A stretch of DNA of 64,000 nt from Polychytrium aggregatum (GCF_025602895.1 NW_026516236.1:62001-126000), one strand, 5' to 3'; positions 44,513 through 54,865 are shown, counted from the stretch's first letter. Numbers and translations are program-made. Notes: generated by a model not told the origin, from the sequence alone.

Positions 44513-44978
44513 TGTCAGATCACGGGATCAAGAGGAGATCAAAAGAAAAAGATAGAGAAGGGTTTTATTGATCTTAGCGAGGCTAGGATCTAGAGTCAAG
44601 TGTGTCTGGGGTCGAAGGTGATGACCAGAAACATGAGCGGGTGAAGGCGGGCTATTTATCTGTCTGGCGGTCCCGGAGGCGAAGCCTGCCGCAGCGGGGG
44701 CGAAGCAGCGGAGGCGGCGGGACAGCAGCCAGGCAGCAACGGCTAACCGGAGAAACATGTGAAAGTCTGACAAATGCTCGGTGGCTGACAAATGCGGGTG
44801 ACACAGCGTCTGACTAATGCATGGTCGATGACAAATGCAGGGAAAACAGAGCGGCGTGTGCAACATGAGAGCAAGGAAAAAGGAAAGGCGTCACAGGACA
44901 AAGGAAAAGGAAAGTGTGCGACGCAAACAGTGACACAAGTGCGACGGTGCAGCTAGGCGGGCAGAGCGATCTGTGACA
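44513..44978 (-). repeat. 3' LTR of H3 (466 bp)
   Basis: Same sequence as the H1 LTRs on reading. Confidence 0.94.
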
Positions 44979-45012
44979 TCCCCCCCAGAAAAATTGTGCT
45001 CAAGTCAAACCA

Positions 45013-48000
45013 TCAATTTTTCGATCCCGAGTTGCGTTGCACTTGTGCTTGGCAAAGGTCGATCAGTGTGTCCATTTCCGGAAGGTTGCGGTTGCGGCTG
45101 AGGAAGTCGTGGATATCTGCGAGTCCTCCATCCAAGAGTTCGGCCAGTGGTGCCCACGAGTCGTAAGATGGGTCGTATCCCTGCCAGCGGAGCAAGAACT
45201 CGTGTCGATATCCAGGAAGTCGACGTCGTCGGTTGATCCTGTGTCCAATGATCGCTTCGAACACTGATTCGTCGTTGTGGTTGGGTCCGGGTTCATCAAA
45301 CACAAGTTGGTCGGTCGATGGTGTGTTGTAGGGGACGAGGGCGGAAGCGGGGAGTTCGGTTGTAAATCGGAGGGTCCTCGGGAGTCGAAGTCGATATCCA
45401 GTCGTTCCGATCTTCTCGATGATCTTGAAGGGTCCCAAGTACGGCATCCGCATCTTGGAGGGTGTGACGTCGTCCGTGCTGAAGTGATACGCGGTCGTGT
45501 CGATCAGGACTTGGTCGCCAATGTCGTAGCTGATATCGCGTCGATGTCGGTTGGCGTAGTACAGGGCCCGGTCCTGGGCCTTGCCGATGTTGTCCGAGAC
45601 CAAGTCCAGAGTCGCTTGCATCTCCTCGATCGACTGTGCTGCAGGGTTGGACTCGGCGATGATGTCGGTGTTGGCAGGAGTGCGAGGATGCTGACCGTGC
45701 ATCAGGAAGAAGGGCGAATGTCCAGTCGAAGCTGAGCTGTGTGAGTTGAGCGCGAACTGGATGTATGGCACTTGATCGATCCAGCGGGAGCCGAGGGCCA
45801 GAGTCGAACAGCGGATGGCCTCGGCGACGGTTGCCACAAAGCGTTCGACTTGTCCGGCGGCCTCGTGGTGGTGGGCAAAGGCGATCCGGAGTTCGGTCTT
45901 GAGCAGAGTGTTAAGTCCTGTCCAGAAGGCCGACCGGAAGCGTGTGTCGTGATCCGAGATGAAAGTGCCGGCGAGTCCAAAGTGCACAAAGACATCGCGG
46001 AAGTACTGGCGGGCGACGTCTTCGGCCGAGTCGGTCTTGTTGCCAGGAACCAGGACGACGTACTTGGTGAGGGAGTCGACAAAGATCGTGATCGAGTTGA
46101 AGGTGCGTCCCGAGAGTGAGTCCGTGACAGGCGGGAGTCCGAGGATGAAGTCGAGGGCGACAGTGTCCATCTTGCGGGTGGCCACAGGGATCCGGGAGAA
46201 GTGACCGTATGCTTGTTGTCGTCGGATCTTGGCTCGCTGGCAGATGTCGCAGTGCGAGACCCACTCGGCAATGTCCTTGGACATGGCGGGCCAGTAGTAG
46301 TGTGTCGAGATGGCCTTGTAGAGCGTGTTGGTGCCGGGGTGAGCTGCACAGACAGAGTCGTGGTGGTCCTTGATGATCGAGATGCGGAGGTCCTTGCCGG
46401 GGATGCAGATGCGGGTCGAGTCGAAGTAGAGAATCCCGTGTCGAAGTGAGAAGCGGTGCAGCTGTGCCTTCATCCACGGCTTGAGTCCGTCGGTCGAGTT
46501 GTCGCGGAGGACCGAGATCAGTGCTGACAGGATCGGGTCGGAGCTGTACTGAGTGCGGATGGTGTCCAAGAGATCGTCGGGCGAGGGTCCGAGGTTGACA
46601 ATCGCGTTGATGATCGAGACTTGGACGGCCTTGGAGATGGCTGTCGGTGTGCGCGAGAGCACGTCGGCGACCTTGTTCCACGAGCCGGGGATCCACTGGA
46701 TCTCGAGGTCAAAGTCCAGCATCGTGTCGATGGCTCGCTGTTGGCGCTTGTTGAGGGTCTTGGAGTCGAGGATGTGCTTGAGCGCCTTCTGGTCGGTGTG
46801 GAGGAAGACTTTGCGGCCGACGAGGTAGTTCTTGAACTTGTCGAGGTGGCGGGTGATCGACAGCAGCTCGCCGTTGTAGGGCGAGTAGTTGAGTTCGGAT
46901 CCGTGCAGTTTCTGCGAGTTGAAAGCGATGGGGCGCACCGTGCCGGATCCGTCCATGTCCTGCCCGATCCATCCACCAATCGATGCGCTTGACTCGGACC
47001 AGTCGGTGAAGAGGTGAATGTCCTTGTCCGGGTTGACCATGTGCAGCGACTGAGGCGAGAGCAACTTGAGCTGCTCGAAGGCGGCGATGGCGTTGTCGTC
47101 CCAGACGACGGACTTGGTCGAGTTGGCGGAGCGGGTGGTGATCAGAGTCGAGAGTGGACCGGCGAGGGCAGCGTAGCCAGGGACAAAGCTCATGATGGTG
47201 TTGGTCAAGCCGAGGAAGCTGCGGAGTTCGTGTTCGGTCGTTGGTCGCGGGTAGTTCTTGATGGCGTCGATGCGCGAGGGATGCACTTGGATGCGTCCTT
47301 CGCCGATGATGAAGCCGAGATAGGTGACGGTCGAGTTGAAGAACGAACACTTCTCGGGTCGGATCTTGAAGCCGTGTCGGTGGATCTTGTCGAGGACCAG
47401 TTCGATGTGGCGGATGTGCTGGTCCTCGTCCTCGGATGCGATCAGGATGTCGTCGATGTAGACGAACACAAAGTCGTCGATGAACTCGCGGAAGATGTCG
47501 TTCATCGCGGCTTGGAACACGGAGGGACTGTTGGCGAGGCCGAAGGGCATCACAAGCCACTCAAAGTGGCCGTACTTGGTCCTGAAGGCCGTCTTGGGGG
47601 TGTCGGCGTCGGCAATGCGGATCTGGTGGAATCCGCGTTGCAAGTCGAGCTTGGAGAAGACACGGCACTTGGACAGGCGGTCGATGATCTCGCGCATGTT
47701 GGGCAGCGCGGTGCGGTCCTTGACGGTGATCTTGTTGAGGGCGCGGAAGTCAAAGACGAGTCGGAACTTGTCGCCCTGCTTGACCCAGAAGATCGGTGCG
47801 CCGAAGGGCGAGACGGACTTGCGGATGTGGCCGATCCGGAGCAATCGGTCGAGTTCGTCTTTGAGACGAGCGAGTTCTTCGGCCGACATTTGGTAGAGCG
47901 ACGACCAGGTTGGCTTGGCAGAGTCGTCGAGTCGGATGTTCATGTCGATGCCGGGTCGGTGAGGCGGGAGTTCCTTGAGTTCGTTGAAGGCATCGCGGTA

Positions 48001-48822
48001 CTTTGCGATGATGGATCGGTGTTCGGGGGTCAGTGGTTCGAGGACACGGGCAAGTTGGGCAACGGGGTCGTAGGGTTCAACAGCAACTGTATTCAAGTCA
48101 CTGCTCAGAGTACAAACATACACGGCGCCGGGAGTCGAAGCCAGTGCGTTGATCTGCTGGGTCGACATGTGGTACTGGGATCGGAGTTCGAGGGTCGTGA
48201 GTGGCATTCCGGTGTCGGGTCGCGATGCCGTCCAAGTGTGGTGCTTCCCGTCGATCGAGAACTTGATTCGGTTGGAGGGCCAGTCGATCTCGGGGTTGGT
48301 CTGGTCGAGCCAGTTCTTGCCGAGGATAACGTCCCAGGTGAGTGGCGCGGTGAAGAGGTTGATGCGGGCGTGGTAGTCGTGGATGGTGAGGTCGACGGGA
48401 TCGGTGACGGAGGACGGGAAGGACTTGCCGTTGGGCATCGTGACGGCGTTGGCGGTGGTCTTGGTTCGAAGGTCGAGGGTCGAGGCGAGGGTCTCGGAGA
48501 TGTGCGAGTTGGTCGCACCAGGGTCGATGAGGACGGTGATCGGGGAGCCGTTGAGGGTGGCGTCGATCACAAGCAGTCCCTTGCCGTGGTTGGCGGCAAT
48601 GCGGTGGGGTTCGTCGATGAGAGAGTTGATCAGGTGAGGTCCGGTGGCGAGAGTCAATAGTTCAGCGTCGGGGGTCGGAGTCGGATGGCGGCAACTCGCC
48701 GGGTCCTTCAGAGGTCGTAGTATCCAGGGGTTGCCGCCTCGTCGTTTCCCTGATCTTCGTAGAAGGTGGCCTGGTCGGCGGTCTCGACGATGGCGTTGAT
48801 GCGGGGCTGGTTCAAGGGACAC
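45013..48822 (-). CDS. pol: H3 pol polyprotein
   Basis: About 1269 codons, same protein as H1 pol: protease DPGATNSHIS, RT VYIDDILIAS, RNase H TDWSESSAS, integrase SHCDICQRAK and HHEAAGQVERF, chromo-like end LLRWQGYDPSYDSWAP. Expected as a gag-pol fusion by -1 frameshifting. Intact. Confidence 0.94.
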   Translation of the reverse strand: MSLEPAPHQRHRRDRRPGHLLRRSGKRRGGNPWILRPLKDPASCRHPTPTPDAELLTLATGPHLINSLIDEPHRIAANHGKGLLVIDATLNGSPITVLIDPGATNSHISETLASTLDLRTKTTANAVTMPNGKSFPSSVTDPVDLTIHDYHARINLFTAPLTWDVILGKNWLDQTNPEIDWPSNRIKFSIDGKHHTWTASRPDTGMPLTTLELRSQYHMSTQQINALASTPGAVYVCTLSSDLNTVAVEPYDPVAQLARVLEPLTPEHRSIIAKYRDAFNELKELPPHRPGIDMNIRLDDSAKPTWSSLYQMSAEELARLKDELDRLLRIGHIRKSVSPFGAPIFWVKQGDKFRLVFDFRALNKITVKDRTALPNMREIIDRLSKCRVFSKLDLQRGFHQIRIADADTPKTAFRTKYGHFEWLVMPFGLANSPSVFQAAMNDIFREFIDDFVFVYIDDILIASEDEDQHIRHIELVLDKIHRHGFKIRPEKCSFFNSTVTYLGFIIGEGRIQVHPSRIDAIKNYPRPTTEHELRSFLGLTNTIMSFVPGYAALAGPLSTLITTRSANSTKSVVWDDNAIAAFEQLKLLSPQSLHMVNPDKDIHLFTDWSESSASIGGWIGQDMDGSGTVRPIAFNSQKLHGSELNYSPYNGELLSITRHLDKFKNYLVGRKVFLHTDQKALKHILDSKTLNKRQQRAIDTMLDFDLEIQWIPGSWNKVADVLSRTPTAISKAVQVSIINAIVNLGPSPDDLLDTIRTQYSSDPILSALISVLRDNSTDGLKPWMKAQLHRFSLRHGILYFDSTRICIPGKDLRISIIKDHHDSVCAAHPGTNTLYKAISTHYYWPAMSKDIAEWVSHCDICQRAKIRRQQAYGHFSRIPVATRKMDTVALDFILGLPPVTDSLSGRTFNSITIFVDSLTKYVVLVPGNKTDSAEDVARQYFRDVFVHFGLAGTFISDHDTRFRSAFWTGLNTLLKTELRIAFAHHHEAAGQVERFVATVAEAIRCSTLALGSRWIDQVPYIQFALNSHSSASTGHSPFFLMHGQHPRTPANTDIIAESNPAAQSIEEMQATLDLVSDNIGKAQDRALYYANRHRRDISYDIGDQVLIDTTAYHFSTDDVTPSKMRMPYLGPFKIIEKIGTTGYRLRLPRTLRFTTELPASALVPYNTPSTDQLVFDEPGPNHNDESVFEAIIGHRINRRRRLPGYRHEFLLRWQGYDPSYDSWAPLAELLDGGLADIHDFLSRNRNLPEMDTLIDLCQAQVQRNSGSKN

Positions 48823-49766
48823 TGCGAGGCGATGTGGCCGAACTTGCGGCAGCGGAAGCAGCCTCCGTTACGGCGGAGGTACTCCTTCTCGCGGTCGGTG
48901 AGCTTCTTGATCGGGCGCATGTCGACGTTGTCGAGGTCCATGGCGTTGGGGTCACGTGCGGGAGGCTGGGTCGGCTGGAAGGCGGGACGAGGAGGACGGA
49001 CCATTGGGCGGAACTGCGGCTGACCAGGTGGAGCGCGGAAGAGAGGAGGTCGCTGGAACTGGAGCTCGCGGAAGGGTTGATCGCGGAACTGAGTGCGAGC
49101 GGGCTGCTGCATCAGGGGTTGCGATTGACCCATAATGGACTCGTATCGCTCGGCGAGGGCCATGGCATCTTCGAGGGTGGCTGTGTTGGAGTCAAGCTTC
49201 CATTCGACTTCGATGCGCACCCTGTGCTTGAGCTTGGTGAGGTAGCGCTGCAGGTTCTGGCGGTTGTTGCTGAAGTGGGGCAGCTCGAGGAGGAGATCGC
49301 GGAAGCGAGAGTTGAACTGCTCGACGGAGCCGGTGTGGCGCAGTGCTTCGAACTCATCCTCGGTGGTGCGCAGCGAGGTGGACGGAAGGAAGGTGTCGCG
49401 GACGAGGGACAGGACGGCGGCCGGGGTCAGGTTGTCGAGTTGCTTGCCCTGGGACCAGAGGCGCCACCAGGTCTTGGCCTTGCCCTTGAGGTTCATGGCG
49501 ACGGTGGCGACAGCGGTGGCGTCATCGAGACTGTGGAAGGCAATGTACTCGGTCATTGAGAAGACAAACTCGTCAACGACAGCAGCCTTACGCTCGCCAG
49601 TGAAGGCGTCGGGGAGCGGGATCTTGGGACGCTTGAAACCGGGAGGGACCGTGGGGAGATTCGGCTGGGCAGTCAGGGCGGAGAGGACCAGGGCGCGGTC
49701 CTCGAGCGATAGTTGTTCAAGGGCCTGGAGACAGGCATTGACGGCGGGATCGTCCGATGCTACCAT
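48708..49766 (-). CDS. gag: H3 gag, starting at the LTR/PBS junction
   Basis: 352 residues, same as H1 gag (MVASDDPAVN, knuckle CFRCRKFGHIASQCP). The ATG uses the last LTR base. Confidence 0.88.
   Translation of the reverse strand: MVASDDPAVNACLQALEQLSLEDRALVLSALTAQPNLPTVPPGFKRPKIPLPDAFTGERKAAVVDEFVFSMTEYIAFHSLDDATAVATVAMNLKGKAKTWWRLWSQGKQLDNLTPAAVLSLVRDTFLPSTSLRTTEDEFEALRHTGSVEQFNSRFRDLLLELPHFSNNRQNLQRYLTKLKHRVRIEVEWKLDSNTATLEDAMALAERYESIMGQSQPLMQQPARTQFRDQPFRELQFQRPPLFRAPPGQPQFRPMVRPPRPAFQPTQPPARDPNAMDLDNVDMRPIKKLTDREKEYLRRNGGCFRCRKFGHIASQCPLNQPRINAIVETADQATFYEDQGNDEAATPGYYDL
48744..48750 (-). promoter_or_regulatory. -1 frameshift site GGGAAAC, H3
   Basis: As in H1. Confidence 0.75.
49754..49765 (-). 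promoter_or_regulatory. tRNA primer-binding site of H3
   Basis: Minus-strand TGGTAGCATCGG, overlapping gag codons 1-5. Confidence 0.82.
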
Positions 49767-50231
49767 GTCAGATCACGGGATCAAGAGGAGATCAAAAGAA
49801 AAAGATAGAGAAGGGTTTTATTGATCTTAGCGAGGCTAGGATCTAGAGTCAAGTGTGTCTGGGGTCGAAGGTGATGACCAGAAACATGAGCGGGTGAAGG
49901 CGGGCTATTTATCTGTCTGGCGGTCCCGGAGGCGAAGCCTGCCGCAGCGGGGGCGAAGCAGCGGAGGCGGCGGGACAGCAGCCAGGCAGCAACGGCTAAC
50001 CGGAGAAACATGTGAAAGTCTGACAAATGCTCGGTGGCTGACAAATGCGGGTGACACAGCGTCTGACTAATGCATGGTCGATGACAAATGCAGGGAAAAC
50101 AGAGCGGCGTGTGCAACATGAGAGCAAGGAAAAAGGAAAGGCGTCACAGGACAAAGGAAAAGGAAAGTGTGCGACGCAAACAGTGACACAAGTGCGACGG
50201 TGCAGCTAGGCGGGCAGAGCGATCTGTGACA
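49766..50231 (-). repeat. 5' LTR of H3 (466 bp)
   Basis: Partner of 44513-44978. Confidence 0.94.
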
Positions 50232-50236
50232 TTGAC

Positions 50237-50318
50237 TCTAGATCCTAGCCTCGCTAAGATCAATAAAACCCTTCTCTATCTTCTTCTTTTGACTTCCTCT
50301 TGATCCCGTGATCTGACA
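50237..50318 (+). repeat. H4 5' LTR, last 82 bp
   Basis: Ends GTGATCTGACA at 50318; the next base is in gag coding sequence, with no primer-binding site. Confidence 0.9.
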
Positions 50319-50665
50319 AGCGACCTCCTCTCTTCCGCGCTCCACCTGGCCAGCCGCAGTTCCGCCCCATGGTCCATCCTCCTCGTCCCGCCTTCCAGCC
50401 GACCCAGCCTCCCGCACGTGACCCCAACGCCATGGACCTCGACAACGTCGACATGCGCCCGATCAAGAAGCTCACCGACCGCGAGAAGGAGTACCTCCGC
50501 CGTAACGGAGGCTGCTTCCGCTGCCGCAAGTTCGGCCACATCGCCTCGCAGTGTCCCTTGAACCAGCCCCGCATCAACGCCATCGTCGAGACCGCCGACC
50601 AGGCCACCTTCTACGAAGATCAGGGAAACGACGAGGCGGCAACCCCTGGATCCTACGACCTCTGA
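50319..50665 (+). pseudogene. gag: H4 gag, C-terminal third only
   Basis: Enters in frame at RPPLFRAPPGQPQFRPM (about residue 232 of the H gag), then NAMDLDNVDMRP and the CCHC knuckle CFRCRKFGHIASQCP, stop at 50663-50665. The capsid domain is missing. Confidence 0.9.
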
Positions 50666-53600
50666 AGGACCCGGCGAGTTGCCGCCATCCGACTCCGACC
50701 CCCGACGCTGACATATTGACTCTCGCCACCGGACCCCACCTGATCAACTCTCTCATCGACGAACCCCACCGCATTGCCGCCAACCACGGCAAGGGACTGC
50801 TTGTGATCGACGCGACCCTCAACGGCTCCCCGATCACCGTCCTCATCGACCCTGGTGCGACCAACTCGCACATCTCCGAGACCCTCGCCTCGACCCTCGA
50901 CCTTCGAACCAAGACCACCGCCAACGCCGTCACGATGCCCAACGGCAAGTCCTTCCCGTCCTCCGTCACCGATCCCGTCGACCTCACCATCCACGACTAC
51001 CACGCCCGCATCAACCTCTTCACCGCGCCACTCACCTGGGACGTCATCCTCGGCAAGAACTGGCTCGACCAGACCAACCCCGAGATCGACTGGCCCTCCA
51101 ACCGAATCAAGTTCTCGATCGACGGGAAGCACCACACTTGGATGGCATCGCGACCCGACTCCGGAATGCCACTCACGACCCTCGAACTCCGATCCCAGTA
51201 CCACATGTCGACCCAGCAGATCAACGCACTCGCCTCGACTCCCGGCGCCGTGTATGTTTGTACTCTGAGCAGTGACTTGAATGCAGTTGCTGTTGAACCC
51301 TACGACCCTGTTGCCCAACTCGCCCGTGTCCTCGAACCACTGACCCCCGAACACCGATCCATCATCGCAAAGTACCGCGATGCCTTCAACGAACTCAAGG
51401 AACTCCCGCCTCACCGACCCGGCATCGACATGAACATCCGACTCGACGACTCTGCCAAGCCAACCTGGTCGTCGCTCTACCAGATGTCGGCCGAAGAACT
51501 CGCTCGACTCAAAGACGAACTCGACCGATTGCTCCGAATCGGCCACATCCGCAAGTCCGTCTCGCCCTTCGGCGCACCGATCTTCTGGGTCAAGCAGGGC
51601 GACAAGTTCCGACTCGTCTTTGACTTCCGCGCCCTCAACAAGATCACCGTCAAGGACCGCACCGCGCTGCCCAACATGCGCGAGATCATCGACCGCCTGT
51701 CCAAGTGCCGTGTCTTCTCCAAGCTCGACTTGCAACGCGGATTCCACCAGATCCGCATCGCCGACGCCGACACCCCCAAGACGGCCTTCAGGACCAAGTA
51801 CGGCCACTTTGAGTGGCTTGTGATGCCCTTTGGTCTCGCCAACAGTCCCTCGGTGTTCCAAGCCGCGATGAACGACATCTTCCGCGAGTTCATCGACGAC
51901 TTTGTGTTCGTCTACATCGACGACATCCTGATCGCATCCGAGGACGAGGACCAGCACATCCGCCACATCGAACTGGTCCTCGACAAGATCCACCGACACG
52001 GCTTCAAGATCCGACCCGAGAAGTGTTCGTTCTTCAACTCGACCGTCACCTATCTCGGCTTCATCATCGGCGAAGGGCGCATCCAAGTGCATCCCTCGCG
52101 CATCGACGCCATCAAGAACTACCCGCGACCAACAACCGAACACGAACTCCGCAGCTTCCTCGGCTTGACCAACACCATCATGAGCTTTGTCCCCGGCTAC
52201 GCTGCCCTCGCCGGTCCGCTCTCGACGCTGATCACCACCCGCTCTGCCAACTCGACCAAGTCCGTCGTCTGGGACGACAACGCCATCGCCGCCTTCGAGC
52301 AGCTCAAGTTGCTCTCGCCTCAGTCGCTGCACATGGTCAACCCGGACAAAGACATTCACCTCTTCACCGACTGGTCCGAGTCAAGCGCATCGATTGGTGG
52401 ATGGATCGGGCAGGACATGGACGGATCCGGCACCGTGCGCCACATCGCCTTCAACTCGCAGAAACTGCACGGATCCGAGCTCAACTACTCGCCCTACAAC
52501 GGCGAGCTGCTATCGATCACCCGCCACCTCGACAAGTTCAAGAACTACCTCGTCGGCCGCAAAGTCTTCCTCCACACCGACCAGAAGGCGCTCAAGCACA
52601 TCCTCGACTCCAAGACCCTCAACAAGCGCCAACAGCGAGCCATCGACACGATGCTGGACTTTGACCTCGAGATCCAGTGGATCCCCGGCTCGTGGAACAA
52701 GGTCGCCGACGTGCTCTCGCGCACACCGACAGCGATCTCCAAGGCCGTCCAAGTCTCGATCATCAACGCGATTGTCAACCTCGGACCCTCGCCCGACGAT
52801 CTCTTGGACACCATCCGCACTCAGTACAGCTCCGACCCGATCCTGTCAGCACTGATCTCGGCCCTCCGCGACAACTCGACCGACGGACTCAAGCCGTGGA
52901 TGAAGGCACAGCTGCACCGCTTCTCACTTCGACACGGGATTCTCTACTTCGACTCGACCCGCATCTGCATCCCCGGCAAGGACCTCCGCATCTCGATCAT
53001 CAAGGACCACCACGACTCTGTCTGTGCAGCTCACCCCGGCACCAACACGCTCTACAAGGCCATCTCAACCCACTACTACTGGCCCGCCATGTCCAAGGAC
53101 ATTGCCGAGTGGGTCTCGCACTGCGACATCTGCCAGCGAGCCAAGATCCGACGACAACAAGCATACGGCCACTTCTCCCGGATCCCTGTGGCCACCCGCA
53201 AGATGGACACTGTCGCCCTCGACTTCATCCTCGGACTCCCGCCTGTCACGGACTCACTCTCGGGACGCACCTTCAACTCGATCACGATCTTTGTCGACTC
53301 CCTCACCAAGTACGTCGTCCTGGTTCCTGGCAACAAGACCGACTCGGCCGAAGACGTCGCCCGCCAGTACTTCCGCGATGTCTTTGTGCACTTTGGACTC
53401 GCCGGCACTTTCATCTCCGATCACGACACACGCTTCCGGTCGGCCTTCTGGACAGGACTTAACGCTCTGCTCAAGACCGAACTCCGGATCGCCTTTGCCC
53501 ACCACCACGAGGCCGCCGGACAAGTCGAACGCTTTGTGGCGACCGTCGCCGAGGCCATCCGCTGTTCGACTCTGGCCCTCGGCTCCCGCTGGATCGATCA

Positions 53601-54360
53601 AGTGCCATACATCCAGTTCGCGCTCAACTCACACAACTCAGCATCGACTGGACATTCGCCCTTCTTCCTGATGCACGGTCAGCATCCTCGCACCCCTGCC
53701 AACACCGACATCATCGCCGAGTCCAACCCCGTAGCACAGTCGATCGAGGAGATGCAAGCGACTCTGGACTTGGTCTCGGACAACATCGGCAAGGCCCAGG
53801 ACCGGGCCCTGTACTACGCCAACCGACATCGACGGGATATCAGCTACGACATTGGCGACCAAGTCCTGATCGACACGACCGCGTATCACTTCAGCACGGA
53901 CGACGTCACACCCTCCAAGATGCGGATGCCGTACTTGGGACCCTTCAAGATCATCGAGAAGATCGGGTCGACTGGATATCGACTTCGACTCCCGAGGACC
54001 CTCCGATTTACAACCGAACTCCCAGCTTCCGCCCTCGTCCCGTACAACACACCATCGACCGACCAACTTGTGTTTGATGAACCCGGACCCAACCACAACG
54101 ACGAATCAGTGTTCGAAGCGATCATTGGACACAGGATCAACCGACGACGTCGACTTCCTGGATATCGACACGAGTTCCTGCTCCGCTGGCAGGGATACGA
54201 CCCATCGTACGACTCGTGGGCACCACTGGCCGAACTCTTGGATGGAGGACTCGCAGACATACACGACTTCCTCAGCCGCAACCGCAACCTTCCGGAAATC
54301 GACTCACTGATCGACCTTTGCCAAGCACAAGTGCAACGCAACTCGGGATCGAAAAATTGA
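50551..54360 (+). CDS. pol: H4 pol polyprotein, open frame
   Basis: About 1269 codons without a stop, with scattered substitutions against H1/H3 (for example DADILTLAT for DAELLTLAT, IALSAL..ISALRD for ISVLRD, LPEIDSL for LPEMDTL). All catalytic motifs are present: DPGATNSHIS, VYIDDILIAS, TDWSESSAS, SHCDICQRAK, FISDHDTRF, HHEAAGQVERF. Translation as gag-pol is unlikely because the gag start is deleted. Confidence 0.9.
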   Translation: MSLEPAPHQRHRRDRRPGHLLRRSGKRRGGNPWILRPLKDPASCRHPTPTPDADILTLATGPHLINSLIDEPHRIAANHGKGLLVIDATLNGSPITVLIDPGATNSHISETLASTLDLRTKTTANAVTMPNGKSFPSSVTDPVDLTIHDYHARINLFTAPLTWDVILGKNWLDQTNPEIDWPSNRIKFSIDGKHHTWMASRPDSGMPLTTLELRSQYHMSTQQINALASTPGAVYVCTLSSDLNAVAVEPYDPVAQLARVLEPLTPEHRSIIAKYRDAFNELKELPPHRPGIDMNIRLDDSAKPTWSSLYQMSAEELARLKDELDRLLRIGHIRKSVSPFGAPIFWVKQGDKFRLVFDFRALNKITVKDRTALPNMREIIDRLSKCRVFSKLDLQRGFHQIRIADADTPKTAFRTKYGHFEWLVMPFGLANSPSVFQAAMNDIFREFIDDFVFVYIDDILIASEDEDQHIRHIELVLDKIHRHGFKIRPEKCSFFNSTVTYLGFIIGEGRIQVHPSRIDAIKNYPRPTTEHELRSFLGLTNTIMSFVPGYAALAGPLSTLITTRSANSTKSVVWDDNAIAAFEQLKLLSPQSLHMVNPDKDIHLFTDWSESSASIGGWIGQDMDGSGTVRHIAFNSQKLHGSELNYSPYNGELLSITRHLDKFKNYLVGRKVFLHTDQKALKHILDSKTLNKRQQRAIDTMLDFDLEIQWIPGSWNKVADVLSRTPTAISKAVQVSIINAIVNLGPSPDDLLDTIRTQYSSDPILSALISALRDNSTDGLKPWMKAQLHRFSLRHGILYFDSTRICIPGKDLRISIIKDHHDSVCAAHPGTNTLYKAISTHYYWPAMSKDIAEWVSHCDICQRAKIRRQQAYGHFSRIPVATRKMDTVALDFILGLPPVTDSLSGRTFNSITIFVDSLTKYVVLVPGNKTDSAEDVARQYFRDVFVHFGLAGTFISDHDTRFRSAFWTGLNALLKTELRIAFAHHHEAAGQVERFVATVAEAIRCSTLALGSRWIDQVPYIQFALNSHNSASTGHSPFFLMHGQHPRTPANTDIIAESNPVAQSIEEMQATLDLVSDNIGKAQDRALYYANRHRRDISYDIGDQVLIDTTAYHFSTDDVTPSKMRMPYLGPFKIIEKIGSTGYRLRLPRTLRFTTELPASALVPYNTPSTDQLVFDEPGPNHNDESVFEAIIGHRINRRRRLPGYRHEFLLRWQGYDPSYDSWAPLAELLDGGLADIHDFLSRNRNLPEIDSLIDLCQAQVQRNSGSKN
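50623..50629 (+). promoter_or_regulatory. -1 frameshift site GGGAAAC, H4
   Basis: Retained in the gag remnant, in the same phase. Confidence 0.72.
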
Positions 54361-54394
54361 TGGTTTGACTTGAGCACAATTTTTCTGGGGGGGA

Positions 54395-54860
54395 TGTCAC
54401 AGATCCCTCTGCCCGCCTAGCTGCACCGTCGCACTTGTGTCACTGTTTGCGTTGCACACTTTCTTTTTCCTTTGTCCTGTGACGCCTTTCCTTTTTCCTT
54501 GCTCTCATGTTGCACACGCCGCTCTGTGTTCCCTGCATTTATCATCGACCATGCATTAGTCAGACGCCGTGTCACCCGCATTTGTCAGCCACCGAGCATT
54601 TGTCAGACTTTCATATGTTTCTCCGGTTAGCCGCTGCTGCCTGGCTGCTGTCCCGCCGCCTCCGCTGCTTCGCCCCCGCTGCGGCAGGCTTCGCCTCCGG
54701 GACCGCCAGACAGATAAATAGCCCGCCTTCGCCCGCTCATGTTTCTGGTCATCACCTTCGACCCCAGACACACTTGACTCTAGATCATAGCCTCGCTAAG
54801 ATCAATAAAACCCTTCTCTATCTTCTTCTTTTGACTTCCTCTTGATCCCGTGATCTGACA
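54395..54860 (+). repeat. 3' LTR of H4 (466 bp)
   Basis: Starts TGTCACAGATCC after the tract TTTTTCTGGGGGGGA, ends GATCTGACA. Slightly diverged from H1/H3. Confidence 0.93.
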
Positions 54861-54865
54861 ATACA

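Larger units (their letters stand above)
44513..50231 (-). mobile_element. Element H3: complete H-family element inside the LTR of H4
   Basis: 5719 bp, LTRs 44513-44978 and 49766-50231, duplications ttgac (44508-44512, 50232-50236). All coding landmarks sit exactly 15,550 bp from those of H1, and the proteins are the same. It is opposite in orientation to H4. Confidence 0.95.
44130..54860 (+). mobile_element. Element H4: internally deleted H-family element inserted in G3, split by H3
   Basis: Left end CGTCACAGATC at 44130 (first T changed to C), right end CTGACA at 54860, duplications ataca (44125-44129, 54861-54865). The 5' LTR is split by H3 (44130-44512 and 50237-50318). Directly after the LTR the sequence enters mid-gag, so the primer-binding site and the first ~230 gag codons are absent. 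Pol and the 3' LTR are complete. Confidence 0.92.
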
